A DNA stretch of 64,000 nucleotides. Origin: Porticoccus sp965660005 (GTDB lineage: Bacteria > Pseudomonadota > Gammaproteobacteria > Pseudomonadales > Porticoccaceae). The stretch is taken from positions 1 through 64,000 of the forward strand of contig NZ_CBFHYF010000003.1 of assembly GCF_965660005.1 (NCBI RefSeq), read 5' to 3'. How positions within the stretch are numbered: position 1 is the first letter of the stretch; each line of letters begins with the position of its first letter. Below the pieces are notes generated by a model. It was not told the DNA's origin and ran no database searches. It saw only the letters and a program-made list of their open reading frames with translations. This document shows positions 16,670-26,542 of this stretch, in pieces. The translations under genes and the position numbers were made by a program.

Positions 16670-18766
16670 ATGTCTTGCGCCACATTGAGCCTGACAGTAG
16701 CGGGTTTACTCTACAGCTAACTGGTTCTTGGTCAGCCCCAATCAGCGTTCATTACCGAAGAGGACATGCTCGGTGAACTGCCATCGGTAGCCTCCGTGGC
16801 ACGGATGGTTCAGCCCCTGAACCAGGTTCCCGCCAGTGTCACCATTATCGACCAACAATTGATCAAGGCTTCCGGCGCCATGACCTGGGTCGATGTCTTT
16901 CGTCTGGTGCCCGGCTTTGAGTCCTACTACATCAATGGTAATCGCTACGGTATCGGTTACCACGGCTTTGGCCGCGAATTCCCGAACCATCTGGAGATTA
17001 TGGTTGATGGCCGACCGATCTATGACCCGGTCTTTGCCAATACTGAATGGGGCTCTATGGGCGTCAGCCTGGAGGATATCGACCATATTGAGATTGTGCG
17101 GGGATCGAATGCCCCGGCCTACGGTTCCAATGCATTTTTGGGCGCTGTCAATATCATCACTCGCAAACCTGTGCAGGAGCGCGGCTGGCAGGTCGGAGTG
17201 ACAGCTGGAGACCAGCAAACCCGGGAAACCACTGTTCGCTACAGCGGTAATGCCGACAGGCTGGATTACCGCATCAGTTTTAATTATCAGCACAACGACG
17301 GTTTCCCACCGGTAAACGCCGGGGAGGATCGGGGGCCCATGAAGGATGGCAAGGAGATGCTGGCTCTGAACCTGCGCGCCATGTATACCCCAAATATTAC
17401 GGATACTTTCGACCTTCAAGCCGGGTTTACCCACAACAACTCCGGTTGGGGTGATGCCGACCGTCCGGACGAGTACGCCGGTGTCCAGTTCGAAAACCAG
17501 TATCAGTCCCTGAAGTGGAACCGGGACCTGATCAACGGTGACGGTCTACAAATCCATCTGTATCACAATCGAATTGAAGGTGAGAACTATATCGATCTGG
17601 GGCTGGTTTCGAATCTGCTGTCAAAGGAACTGGGATTCACCCTGACACCGGAACAGGTGCCCGGCTTTTTTCAGATGATTGATCCAGCCCTGGATATTGA
17701 AGATCAGCACTATATCGTCGGCTTTCAGGGCATTGATTCAGAGCGCTACGATGTGGAACTGGAGCATCGCCTGCAAATCACACCCAGTTTGCGGACAACC
17801 TGGGGAGCCGGACTGCGCTATGACAATGTGAGTGGCAAAACGGTGTTTGGTCATGGCGGCGATGAATCACTGACCAGCCGCCGACTTTTCGGACATATGG
17901 AGTGGGAGGCCAGTTCCCACTGGACTCTGAATACCGGCCTGATGATAGAAAACAATACTCTGGTGGATACCATCGCATCCGGCCGGATCGCCGCCAATTA
18001 CCACATCAACCCTCTCCACACCCTTCGAGTCGGTTATGCCATTGGTCGACGCTCACCTTCACTGGGTGAGGCTCGGGAGCTGAATGTGGATATTCTCGCC
18101 GATCAGGTACTGGTTCAGGCGATTCGAAAATCCGCTGAAAATGTCCAGGAAGAGGGACTTAAAAGCCTGGAACTGGGCTATCTGGCCCAGCTGCCGGCAC
18201 AGAGCCTGACTTTCGATGCCAGGTTGTTTCGCGAGTCCGTCAAAGACGGCATCGATACTTACCAGGCACCCGCTGATCTGGGTATTCCGTCGCTCGGCCT
18301 GGATGAAACCATTTCAGTTCGCGACAATAACAGTCGCTGGGTAACCCGCGGGATAGAACTGCAACTCCGCTACCAGCCCACCGAGCGAACCCTGATCAAT
18401 GCCCACTACGGTTATCGGGATGTGGACAGTTCTTATATTTCCCGCTACGAACCCTATTTTCAGATCAAGGACCACAATGACCGTGCACCTCGGCATACGG
18501 CTGGCTTGCTGCTGTTTCAGCGATTTTCTGCAGGTTGGTCCTCAGGCGTCAATATCTACCATGTGACCGCAGCAGACTGGCGTGATGGCAACCCTGTAGA
18601 ACAGTTTGTCCGGGTAGACGCCCATCTGGGTTATGATTTTGCCGTGGGTTCAAACACCGGAAATCTGTCACTTATCGGGCAAAATCTGGGCGGTGACTAC
18701 ATGGAGCATGCTCAAAACAATGTTTTTGAAACGAGAGTTTTTTTGCGCCTCGTGCTGAATTTTTGA
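16670..18766 (+). pseudogene. TonB-dependent outer membrane receptor with a stop codon in the signal peptide
   Basis: The body is a TonB-dependent receptor: plug domain (VPASVTIIDQQLIKASGA, RLVPGFES, VDGRPIYDPVF, EIVRGSNAPAYGSNAFLGAVNIITRKP) followed by a 22-strand-type barrel ending in the aromatic LRLVLNF. Ligand unknown. In frame upstream, an ATG at 16670 begins a plausible signal peptide (MSCATLSLTVAGLLYS), but codon 17 is TAA (16718-16720), followed by LVLGQPQSA. The next in-frame start, 16766, would lack a signal peptide and part of the mature N-terminus. Without that stop the protein would have 698 residues. It heads a cassette with a periplasmic binding protein and a hybrid kinase, so it may deliver a signal ligand. 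The stop could be a mutation or a base error. Confidence 0.8.
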
Positions 18767-18855
18767 TGTGTCTGACGTCCCGTGGTCTGGACATAATCAC
18801 CACGATCCGGAAATGAGCGGTCTCATGTTCAATTGCAGTGTTACTTAGGGAAGAC

Positions 18856-19808
18856 ATGTCAAAGCGACCGGCAAGGAAACAAGGTATCTCTGCCCCCCTA
18901 TGGAAGCTTGGGCTCTTCATGCTGTCACTTTTGACCGGCACAATCACCCAGGCGGAGATTCTATTGCTGTTATCGAGTAACGCCACTTACTACCTTGAAA
19001 CAGCGGATTCGCTGCAACGGACTGTCAACAAAGCGCTACCGAAAAATCCCGGCTTTAGCGTCATTAACCTCAATAAAACCAAACTGACAAATCAACAAGA
19101 TGTCCCTTATCAACTGATTGTTGCTATCGGCAGCCATGCTACCCGAGAGGCCGTTAATTGGCACAGTGAAACGCCCATACTCAGTATTTTTACACCAAAA
19201 AATGCCTATGAATCTGCCTGGACAGCACACCACGAAGCACCACCCCGCCAGGCTTCTGCAATTTTTCTCGATCAACCCCTCGGCCGGATAATAACCCTCG
19301 CATCATTGCTGAAGCCGGGCGCCACGAGGTTCAGCACCATTTTGGCCCCGCCTCCAGCGGCCTGAGACCAGAGCTGGAGTTGCTCACCGCTACGCGGGGC
19401 CTGATTCTCAAGCACGGTTATCTTGATCAGAAGGATAACCCCGTGGCAGTGCTACGACCGGTGGTCACCGGTACTGATCTGTTTCTTGCCCTGCCGGATC
19501 AGGCAGTACTCAACCGGGCAATCGCCAAATGGATTCTGCACCTCAGTTTTCAACAAAAAATCCCGGTGATCGGCTTTTCAAAGGCCTATACCACCGCTGG
19601 AGCGTTGGCCTCCATTTATTCCTCACCCGAAGATATTGGCAGGCAGGCAGGCGAACTGATCAGTGAGTGGTTGCCCAACCCGGAAAAGACCCTCGGCAAA
19701 CCGCAGTATCCCCGTTATTTCAGTATTTCCACAAACCCTGCCATAGCGCGCGCGCTGGGCATATCCCTACCGGCAGAGAATATGCTTTACATGAATATTG
19801 AAAAGTAG
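18856..19808 (+). pseudogene. Periplasmic binding protein, ABC_sub_bind type (PF04392-like), frameshifted
   Basis: ATG 18856 follows AGGGAAG and opens a signal peptide ending near TGTITQA. The product resembles the ABC_sub_bind family: the N-terminal half (VAIGSHATREAV, TPILSIFTPKNAYES, SAIFLDQPLGRIITLA) and the C-terminal half (PVIGFSKAYTTAGALASIYSSPEDIGRQAG, TNPAIARALGI). The halves lie in different frames; adding one base at TTGGCCCC (19342-19349) joins them as ILGPASSGLRPEL into 317 residues. As written, translation stops at 19365. No ABC permease or ATPase is nearby. The gene sits 14 bases upstream of a sensor kinase, so it probably works as a periplasmic sensing partner rather than in transport. 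Confidence 0.75.
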
Positions 19809-19822
19809 GAGCAGGCAGAACA

Positions 19823-22476
19823 ATGATCGAAGGCCCTTTGCTCAGCAAGTCAATACATCGTCGGTTTCTTGCCGTAGCACTTTTCCCGTTATTGTTAATC
19901 ATCACGCTGCTGACGCTCTACACAATTGATGCCAGGCGGGGCGATCTGTCAGAAAATCTTTACCAGTCCGGCAATATGACCTCGGATTATCTGGCGACGA
20001 TTTCGGATCTGTCACTTTATTCACGCAATCTCAAGTTGCTCTCAAATACATCAACTGGGGCGATTCGCCTGGCCGATGTATCCGGTGTGGCTTTTTTGGA
20101 CCAGGCAGGCGCGCTTGTTCTGAATTCTGGGAATCTGCCTGCGGCCGCTCTGACACCCCCCGCGGACAAACAGCCCTTTCAGCTGGATAATCACGTCTAC
20201 TTCAAAAAACCTGTTTATCTACTGGGTGTTGAGTTCAGTGATTATGAGGAAGAGGCCACGCAAGCCCCCGATGATGAACTGATCGGCTGGGTTATCGTCG
20301 CGATTGATCAAGCCAGTTTGCTTCAGAAGCAGCGCCAGATTATTTCTACCTCACTTTGGTTATCCCTATTGGGCCTGATTATTGCTGTCGTTTTGACTTA
20401 TTACCTGAGCCTGGGGTTGATTGCCCCGATTCAACACCTCACCGCAATCATAAGAAAAATGGCCAGCGGTAACCTGAGTATTCGGGCCCAAACCGGAACC
20501 CGGGACGAGCTTGCCATTCTCGCCAATGGTATCAACCAACTGGCCGAGTCTATTACTGAGGGCAAACAAAACCTTGAATATCGTATTCATCTCGCTACCA
20601 GGCAGTTACAGGACACCCTCGAGAGCCTGCAAAAAAAGAACCATGAACTGGAATTGTCACGGCAGGAAGCAGAAACAGCGAATCAGTCGAAAAGTGATTT
20701 TCTGGCAAGAATGAGCCACGAGCTGCGTACACCAATCACCTCCATTCAGGGATTTGTACGCCTGCTCGATGTCAGCGTCATGTCGGAAACCGATCGTCAT
20801 TATTGCCAGATTATTGATCAATCCGCACTCCAGCTACTGAAACTGATTGACGATATCCTGGCTTGCTCAAAGCTCCAGTCCAATGCCGTGGAGCTCGACC
20901 AGCAACCTATTGATCTGGCGGAATGCGTGGAGCAGGTAAGCGCCCTGTTTTCTCCTCAGGCCCAACAGAAGGGGCTCTGTATCGCTGTGGATTATGCGCC
21001 CGATGTATTGTTGCATCGCGTGGGAGATATGATCCGTCTCCAGCAAATTCTCAGTAATCTGATTGCCAATGCCATCAAATTTTCTGACCAGGGTGGCGTC
21101 TTCATCTCCCTGAAAACCAATCCGGAGCAAGCGGTTATTATTGAAGTGCTGGATACCGGTATTGGTATTCCCGGCGATTCACAAGGCCTGCTGTTTAATG
21201 CGTTTACCCAGGCAGACACCTCGATCTCCCGCTACTACGGCGGCACTGGCCTGGGCCTTTCGATTGTCAAAAGCCTGGTTGACCTGATGGGTGGTGAAAT
21301 TGATCTGGAGAGTCAGGAAGGCAGAGGTTCCACTTTCCGCATAACACTTCCGCTGCCACTCTGTGAAAGCCAGCCGAACTGGCAAATAAGCCCCTGCAGG
21401 GTGGTCATTGCCAGCTGTAATGAATTTACTACGCGGGCACTCGAACATGCACTTGAACGCTTTGGGATCAGCGATACCGTCATCATGGATTACGCCCATT
21501 TACTCGATACGACAGCACTCCTTGAGGTCGAGGACCGGGTTATTGTCTGCATACCTGCTCCGCAAATGGCCAATGGCGATCTCTCGACACTCATGGTCCA
21601 GTTGCGTAACACCACCAAAGCCAAGCTCATTCTCACGGCATCACAACTGAATTTCTATCAGCAATTCAACGCCAAGGAACGGGCAGAGCTGAATCCGGTC
21701 ACTTTTCTATCAATGCCACCACCACTGTCCGAGCTGTACCGATCGCTGAAAGATAATGGGCTGCCGCAAAACATCACCACCGTTACACCAGTAAACAGCC
21801 AACTCCTTGATGGTGTGAATATTCTGATAGCCGAAGATAATCAATTCACCAGTCTGTTGCTGGATACTCTGCTGAGCAAGATGGGGGCTTACTGCACATT
21901 GACAAACAATGGCAATGAAGCGCTTGCCGCCTGCCAGCAGGATGTCTTTGACCTGTTGCTGGTGGACATACATATGCCCCAGAAAAATGGCATTGATACC
22001 CTGACCACCCTGCGTCGCAGCAATAATCTCAACGCACAGATTCCTGCCCTCGCCCTTACGGCAGATATACTTCAGCAAGAGGAAAGAGCACTGTTTGATG
22101 CCGGAGCCAATGGTTTACAACTGAAACCACTCAATGAAAATGAATTACTTACCAATATCTGTAAACTGCTCAACATCCGGCCCCCCCCACTGATGCGTCA
22201 ACTCTGCAAGCCCGGGGGGGCGATATTTCCGTGGATTTATTCAGGCAGGAGGTTAGAGGCCTGCTGAAAAAGGCGCGTCAAGCACTCGCCGATGAAGACC
22301 GTGCCGAATTGCGGGAACAGATTCATCAGTTACTGGGTATCGCCGGTGTGTTCAGGCTGGAAGTATTGGAGCAGTTAGTAAAGGATCTGCACGAACAGAT
22401 CAAGATGGAATCGCTGTCGTCAGTTTCATTACTACTCGACGAGATTGACCGGGAAGCTGAATGGACTGACCTGTAG
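19823..22476 (+). pseudogene. BarA/GacS-like hybrid sensor histidine kinase, HPt domain out of frame
   Basis: ATG 19823 follows AGGAGCAGGCAGAACA. The order is TM1 (about 15-34), a periplasmic domain of about 138 residues, TM2 (about 173-197), HAMP (198-250), HisKA with phospho-His near residue 299 (ARMSHELRTP), HATPase (NLIANAIKF, DTGIGIP, GGTGLGLS), and a receiver domain with its phospho-Asp near 715 (LLLVDIHMPQKNG). Frame 0 then runs into an unrelated tail ending at 22267. A proper HPt domain (HQLLGIAG) continues in another frame to 22476. One extra base near the C8 tract (22181-22188) or G7 tract would give 884 residues. As written the phosphorelay lacks HPt. BarA and GacS share this layout, but the neighbours suggest a ligand-specific sensor. 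Confidence 0.82.
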
Positions 22477-22513
22477 AAAAAGCCGCGTCCACTCGCCGCC
22501 TCAATGAAGCCTA

Positions 22514-23683
22514 TCAGACAGCCCGAATTGCAACCACGCCCTCGACATCGGCAATTTCCCTGAGCAAGTCGGCAGTTGGCTCACTGGCAACATCAATAAT
22601 ATTGTAGGCAATGCCTTCACGGCTCTGGTTTACCATATCAATAACATTGATATCCCGATCCGCCAGCAGGGACAGCACATGACCCAATACTTTTGGCACG
22701 TTTTCGTTGCAGAACGTGATTCGAAAGCCACCGTTCCTGGCCATCTTGGTGTTCGGGAAATTTACCGAATTGCGAATGTTGCCATTTTCCAGATAATCCA
22801 TGAGCTGATCGGCAGCCATCATGGCACAGTTCTCCTCGGCTTCTTCCGTACTGGCACCAATATGTGGCATACAGAGCACATCCTTACGTCCGAGCAGTGC
22901 CGGTACCGGAAAATCGGTGACATACTTCGCCAGACGTCTTTCATCCAACGCCGCTGTTATGGCCACCAGGTCGACCACTTCTTCGCGGGCAAAATTTAGC
23001 AACACGGTAGAAGGTCTGACACAGCGGAGCACTTCAGCATTGATCAGATGATGGGTGGCCTCTATGGCGGGCACATGCAAGGAAACAAAATCTGAGCAAG
23101 CCAGCAGGCTCTGCAGGTTCTCCACTTTCTGAACCCGCCGGGACAGGCGCCAGGCAGCTTCGACAGAGATAGCGGGGTCATAACCGGCCACATTCATGCC
23201 GAGCTCAAGAGCCATATTGGCAACCAGCGCTCCGATGGCGCCAAGGCCGACGACACCGAGAGTTTTACCAGCCACCTCACAACCGGCAAACTGCTTTTTC
23301 TGCTTTTCCAGCAGCTTCGACATCTCGGCAGCATCCGTGATTGAAGTGAGCCCCTGCACGTAGTTCATACCGCCAAAAATATCTCTTGAAGCGAGAAACA
23401 ATGCACTGGCCACCAGCTCTTTCACTGCATTGGCATTGGCGCCGGGGGTGTTGAATACCACGATACCGCGCTTGGTATAGTCAGTCACCGGAATATTGTT
23501 CACACCGGCACCGGCACGCGCCACCGCCTTGACACTCCCGGCAATAATTTCTTCATGCAACTTCTGGCTGCGCAATAAAATCGCATCCGGCTGCGAAAGC
23601 TCACTGGCTATTTCGTAGTTTTCTCGGGGAAAACGATTCAGCCCTTTGGCTGAGATCTGGTTATAGGTCCGTACTTTAAACAT
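22514..23683 (-). CDS. serA: D-3-phosphoglycerate dehydrogenase with ACT domain
   Basis: SerA oxidises 3-phosphoglycerate to 3-phosphohydroxypyruvate, the first step of serine synthesis. The 389-residue protein has the NAD-binding motif GVVGLGAIG near residue 142, the catalytic arginine in NFAREEVVDL and the catalytic histidine in PHIGASTEEAEENCA. A C-terminal ACT domain of about 70 residues (LSLLADRDINVIDMVNQS) probably senses serine. It lacks the intervening domain of long SerA forms. It lies 36 bases downstream of serC on the same strand, so serC-serA is an operon. It is convergent with the kinase cassette. Confidence 0.94.
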   Translation of the reverse strand: MFKVRTYNQISAKGLNRFPRENYEIASELSQPDAILLRSQKLHEEIIAGSVKAVARAGAGVNNIPVTDYTKRGIVVFNTPGANANAVKELVASALFLASRDIFGGMNYVQGLTSITDAAEMSKLLEKQKKQFAGCEVAGKTLGVVGLGAIGALVANMALELGMNVAGYDPAISVEAAWRLSRRVQKVENLQSLLACSDFVSLHVPAIEATHHLINAEVLRCVRPSTVLLNFAREEVVDLVAITAALDERRLAKYVTDFPVPALLGRKDVLCMPHIGASTEEAEENCAMMAADQLMDYLENGNIRNSVNFPNTKMARNGGFRITFCNENVPKVLGHVLSLLADRDINVIDMVNQSREGIAYNIIDVASEPTADLLREIADVEGVVAIRAV

Positions 23684-23719
23684 GGTTTTGTCTCACGCAA
23701 CGCTACTTAATGCCAATTA

Positions 23720-24835
23720 TTAACGGGACACTTCGTCATAGGCCCATTCAATCCAGGGCATCAGTGCTTCAATATCTGTTTTTTCGACGGTCGCACCACC
23801 CCAGATACGCAAACCGGCTGGGGCATCACGGTAGGCACCAATGTCATGGGCCACACCTTCGCTATCAAGTAGCTTGACCAGTTGTTTTACCTGGCTGGCA
23901 TCCAGTGCAAGGATCAAACAGATACTGGTGCTTGAGCGGGTGGCCGGGTCTTCAGCCAAAAAACTAATCCAGTCACGCGTCGCAACAAACTGCTCAATGA
24001 CCGCCAGATTGTCGCTGGACCGACGAATCGTTGCCTGCACTCCGCCGATAGACTTAACCCAATCCAGCGAATCGAGATAATCTGCCACGCAGAGCATGGA
24101 GGGCGTATTGATGGTGGCACCCGTGAAAATATCTTCAATCAATTTACCACCTTTGGTCATGCGGAAAATCTTCGGCAGCGGCCATGATGGTGTATAGGTT
24201 TCCAATCGTTCAACTGCTCTGGGGCTAAGAATCAGCATGCCATGGGCACCCTCACCACCAAGCACCTTTTGCCAACTGAACGTAATCACATCCAGTTTTT
24301 CCCAGGACATCTCCATGGCAAATACTGCAGAAGTGGCATCACAAATGGTCAAACCCTCACGGGAGTCACTGATCCAGTCAGCATTGGGAACCTTGACACC
24401 GGAAGTGGTGCCATTCCAGGTAAACACGATATCGTGCGTGGGATCAGCAAGACTTAAATCCGGCAACTTTCCATAATCGGCACCGTAATCATTGACCTGT
24501 TCGAGCTTCAGTTGCTTGACAATATCCGTCAGCCAGCCCTGCCCGAAGGACTCCCAGGAAAACACATCAACCGGACGGGGGCCCAACATCGACCAGAGCG
24601 CCATTTCAACTGCTCCGGTATCCGACGCTGGAACCACACCCACTCGGTAACCTTCCGGCAAGCCCAGAACCTGAGCCGTCTCCTCGCATACCCGCTGTAA
24701 CGCAGTCTTGCCAATAGCCGCTCTGTGCGAGCGCCCCAGGGTAGCAAGGTCGAGGGCTGAGACATCGTAGCCGGGACGCTTGCTGCAAGGCCCGGAAGAA
24801 AAATTTGGGTTGGCCGGCTTTTGAGTCGGTTTCAT
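23720..24835 (-). CDS. serC: Phosphoserine aminotransferase, alphaproteobacterial/Methanosarcina type
   Basis: This PLP enzyme transaminates 3-phosphohydroxypyruvate with glutamate to give phosphoserine. The 371-residue protein starts at ATG 24835 (MKPTQKPANPNFSSGPC); the further upstream in-frame residues look like non-coding sequence. The PLP lysine is in TFSWQKVLGGEGAHG. The opening NFSSGPCSKRPGY and RSHRA segments fit the SerC_2 subfamily (TIGR01365) described from Alphaproteobacteria and Methanosarcina, not the E. coli type. It forms an operon with serA. The subfamily assignment is from memory and would need a profile search. Confidence 0.9.
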   Translation of the reverse strand: MKPTQKPANPNFSSGPCSKRPGYDVSALDLATLGRSHRAAIGKTALQRVCEETAQVLGLPEGYRVGVVPASDTGAVEMALWSMLGPRPVDVFSWESFGQGWLTDIVKQLKLEQVNDYGADYGKLPDLSLADPTHDIVFTWNGTTSGVKVPNADWISDSREGLTICDATSAVFAMEMSWEKLDVITFSWQKVLGGEGAHGMLILSPRAVERLETYTPSWPLPKIFRMTKGGKLIEDIFTGATINTPSMLCVADYLDSLDWVKSIGGVQATIRRSSDNLAVIEQFVATRDWISFLAEDPATRSSTSICLILALDASQVKQLVKLLDSEGVAHDIGAYRDAPAGLRIWGGATVEKTDIEALMPWIEWAYDEVSR

Positions 24836-25016
24836 GATTGATCTGCCTGGAAGATTAAAAGAAGCGGGACATTTTAAGTGGGATTGGCTGCTTCGCAAAG
24901 CCACTAATAGTAAAAGCCGCCAACAATATTTGGATAATTGAGCACCCTGCGGTAGGACGATTTACAGTGCCGATAGCGACGATTGACGCGAGGGGCCGAA
25001 GAGATCAAATAACAAC

Positions 25017-25661
25017 TTATTGGCCGATCGATAAACGTTCCTGCTCAATAAGGTAGGAGACGACTTTCAACATGCCTTCGTTGCCGCCATTATCGCGACC
25101 GGAGATTCGGTATTTTCCATTCACAACCATTTCGGGTGTTCCCTGAGTCCGGTAGCGCTCCTGTTTTTTCTCTGCCAGATCAACCGCCATATTGATGCCT
25201 GCCGAGTTAAATACCTTGGTAAATCTCGCGCGATCTATACCCTGGGCCTCAAACAGGGCAGCAATTTCTTCCTCTGTTTTCAGTTTGGCTTTTTTCAGGT
25301 TCATCGCCTCAAAAATAGGTTCATGGATCTGATCAAGGGATTTCAGGGCTTTGGCGGTAAAATAAGCCTTGGCATGAAGACGCATAATCGGATGCCAGAT
25401 CGCAGGAACACGGACGAAGTCAACGTCCTCTGGTAGCGCCTGAGTCCATTTGTTCAGCACAGGTTCAAAACTGTAGCAATGGCTACAGCCATACCAGAAT
25501 ACCTCTGCCACCTCAATTTTCGCAGGATTACTGGTGACGACCGCTTCGGTCAGCACCTCGTAATGAACACCGGCTTTGTAGGGCTCCTCTGCATGAGCAG
25601 GAGACATGACAACCATCAGCATTGCGACAGTTACCGTAAATGTCGACAGCAGATTGCGCAT
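25017..25661 (-). CDS. dsbA: Thiol:disulfide interchange protein DsbA
   Basis: DsbA introduces disulfide bonds into exported proteins in the periplasm. The 214-residue precursor has a signal peptide ending at AHA (residue about 24) and the thioredoxin fold with an inserted helical domain. The active site reads FWYGCSHCYSFEP, that is CSHC instead of the CPHC of E. coli; non-proline variants occur in other bacteria. The cis-proline loop is QGTPEMVVNGKY. It lies downstream of cytochrome c4 on the same strand, but a terminator separates them. The order engB, cytochrome c4, dsbA is also found in Pseudomonas. Confidence 0.94.
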   Translation of the reverse strand: MRNLLSTFTVTVAMLMVVMSPAHAEEPYKAGVHYEVLTEAVVTSNPAKIEVAEVFWYGCSHCYSFEPVLNKWTQALPEDVDFVRVPAIWHPIMRLHAKAYFTAKALKSLDQIHEPIFEAMNLKKAKLKTEEEIAALFEAQGIDRARFTKVFNSAGINMAVDLAEKKQERYRTQGTPEMVVNGKYRISGRDNGGNEGMLKVVSYLIEQERLSIGQ

Positions 25662-25732
25662 TGGCTTTTCCTTGTGATTATTGAATTACCCTGCATAGAC
25701 CACAGAGAGCGGACAGGTTCCCTGTACAGCAT

Positions 25733-25758
25733 TGAAAAAGGCGGTCGAAACCGCCTTT
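25733..25758 (-). terminator. Terminator after cytochrome c4
   Basis: On the lower strand AAAGGCGGT and ACCGCCTTT form a 9-bp stem with a four-base loop, followed by a T run. It lies between cytochrome c4 and dsbA, so dsbA probably relies on readthrough or its own promoter. Confidence 0.85.
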
Positions 25759-25770
25759 GGATGCGGGTAG

Positions 25771-26409
25771 TTATTTCAACCCGGCAATAAAATTGGCTAC
25801 TGCTTCAATTTCAACATCATTCATTTGTGCAGCAACACCGCGCATGATTTGCGAATCACCGTCATTGGTGCGGGCTGAAGAATTACCGGGGTCGTGAGCA
25901 CCAGTGCGGAACGCACGCAGCTGTTTGGCGATATATTCGGCAAACTGACCACCCAATGCCGGATAGCCCGCAGGGTTGTTACCATTGCCCGCAGGTGAGT
26001 GGCAACCGGTACAGGCTGGCACACCGGTTTCAATGTTTCCGCCGCGATAGAGCCGCTCACCAAGATCGAGACCAGCCTCTTTGGCGCCAGCCATCTGAAT
26101 GGTCTTGGATGCATAGTACGCTGCCATATCCTGCAAGTCCTGCTCCGATAAGTTATCCAGCATACCGGTCATTTCAGGTATCGAGCGATCACCGGCCTTG
26201 ATATCTTGCAGTTGTTTGGTCAGATATTTCTCACCCTGCCCGGCCAGCTTCGGGAAACTCGCCATGGCGCTATTGCCGTCGGCACCATGACAGCCCGCAC
26301 ACATTGCTGTTTTGGCTTGACCGGCAGCAGCATCTCCCGCTGCAAAAATAAGGGGTGATGCCAGGACCGTTGCGAGTAAGGCAACCACTGTCAGAATCAT
26401 TTTTTTCAT
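25771..26409 (-). CDS. cc4: Diheme cytochrome c4
   Basis: This 212-residue secreted protein has a signal peptide (MKKMILTVVALLATVLASPLIFA) and two class I cytochrome c domains with heme motifs CAGCH (near residue 37) and CTGCH (near 136). Distal methionines are available in each half. Cytochrome c4 is a membrane-associated periplasmic electron carrier that passes electrons from the bc1 complex to terminal oxidases; here the aa3 oxidase encoded 13-17 kb away is a likely partner. It is divergent from engB and preceded by a good promoter. Confidence 0.93.
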   Translation of the reverse strand: MKKMILTVVALLATVLASPLIFAAGDAAAGQAKTAMCAGCHGADGNSAMASFPKLAGQGEKYLTKQLQDIKAGDRSIPEMTGMLDNLSEQDLQDMAAYYASKTIQMAGAKEAGLDLGERLYRGGNIETGVPACTGCHSPAGNGNNPAGYPALGGQFAEYIAKQLRAFRTGAHDPGNSSARTNDGDSQIMRGVAAQMNDVEIEAVANFIAGLK

Positions 26410-26475
26410 TAGTTAATCCGCTCTCTGCATTCCGCTACAATAGGAAGTTCTTATTGCCTTGTAAAAAGCGCAGGC

Positions 26476-26504
26476 ATTATATACCAAACCCCTCCTGACC
26501 TTAA
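26476..26504 (-). promoter_or_regulatory. Promoter of cytochrome c4
   Basis: The lower strand has a perfect TATAAT (26481 to 26476) with TTAAGG (26504 to 26499) 17 bases upstream. This predicts a leader of about 60 bases. Confidence 0.55.
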
Positions 26505-26542
26505 TAGTTGATATCAGGTTACTCCATCAAGGCTTTTTCCTT

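Noticed and set aside
19342..22220. Programmed ribosomal frameshifting in the binding protein and kinase genes
   Set aside because: No recognised slippery heptamer with a downstream structure is evident at the breaks; base loss at homopolymers is simpler.
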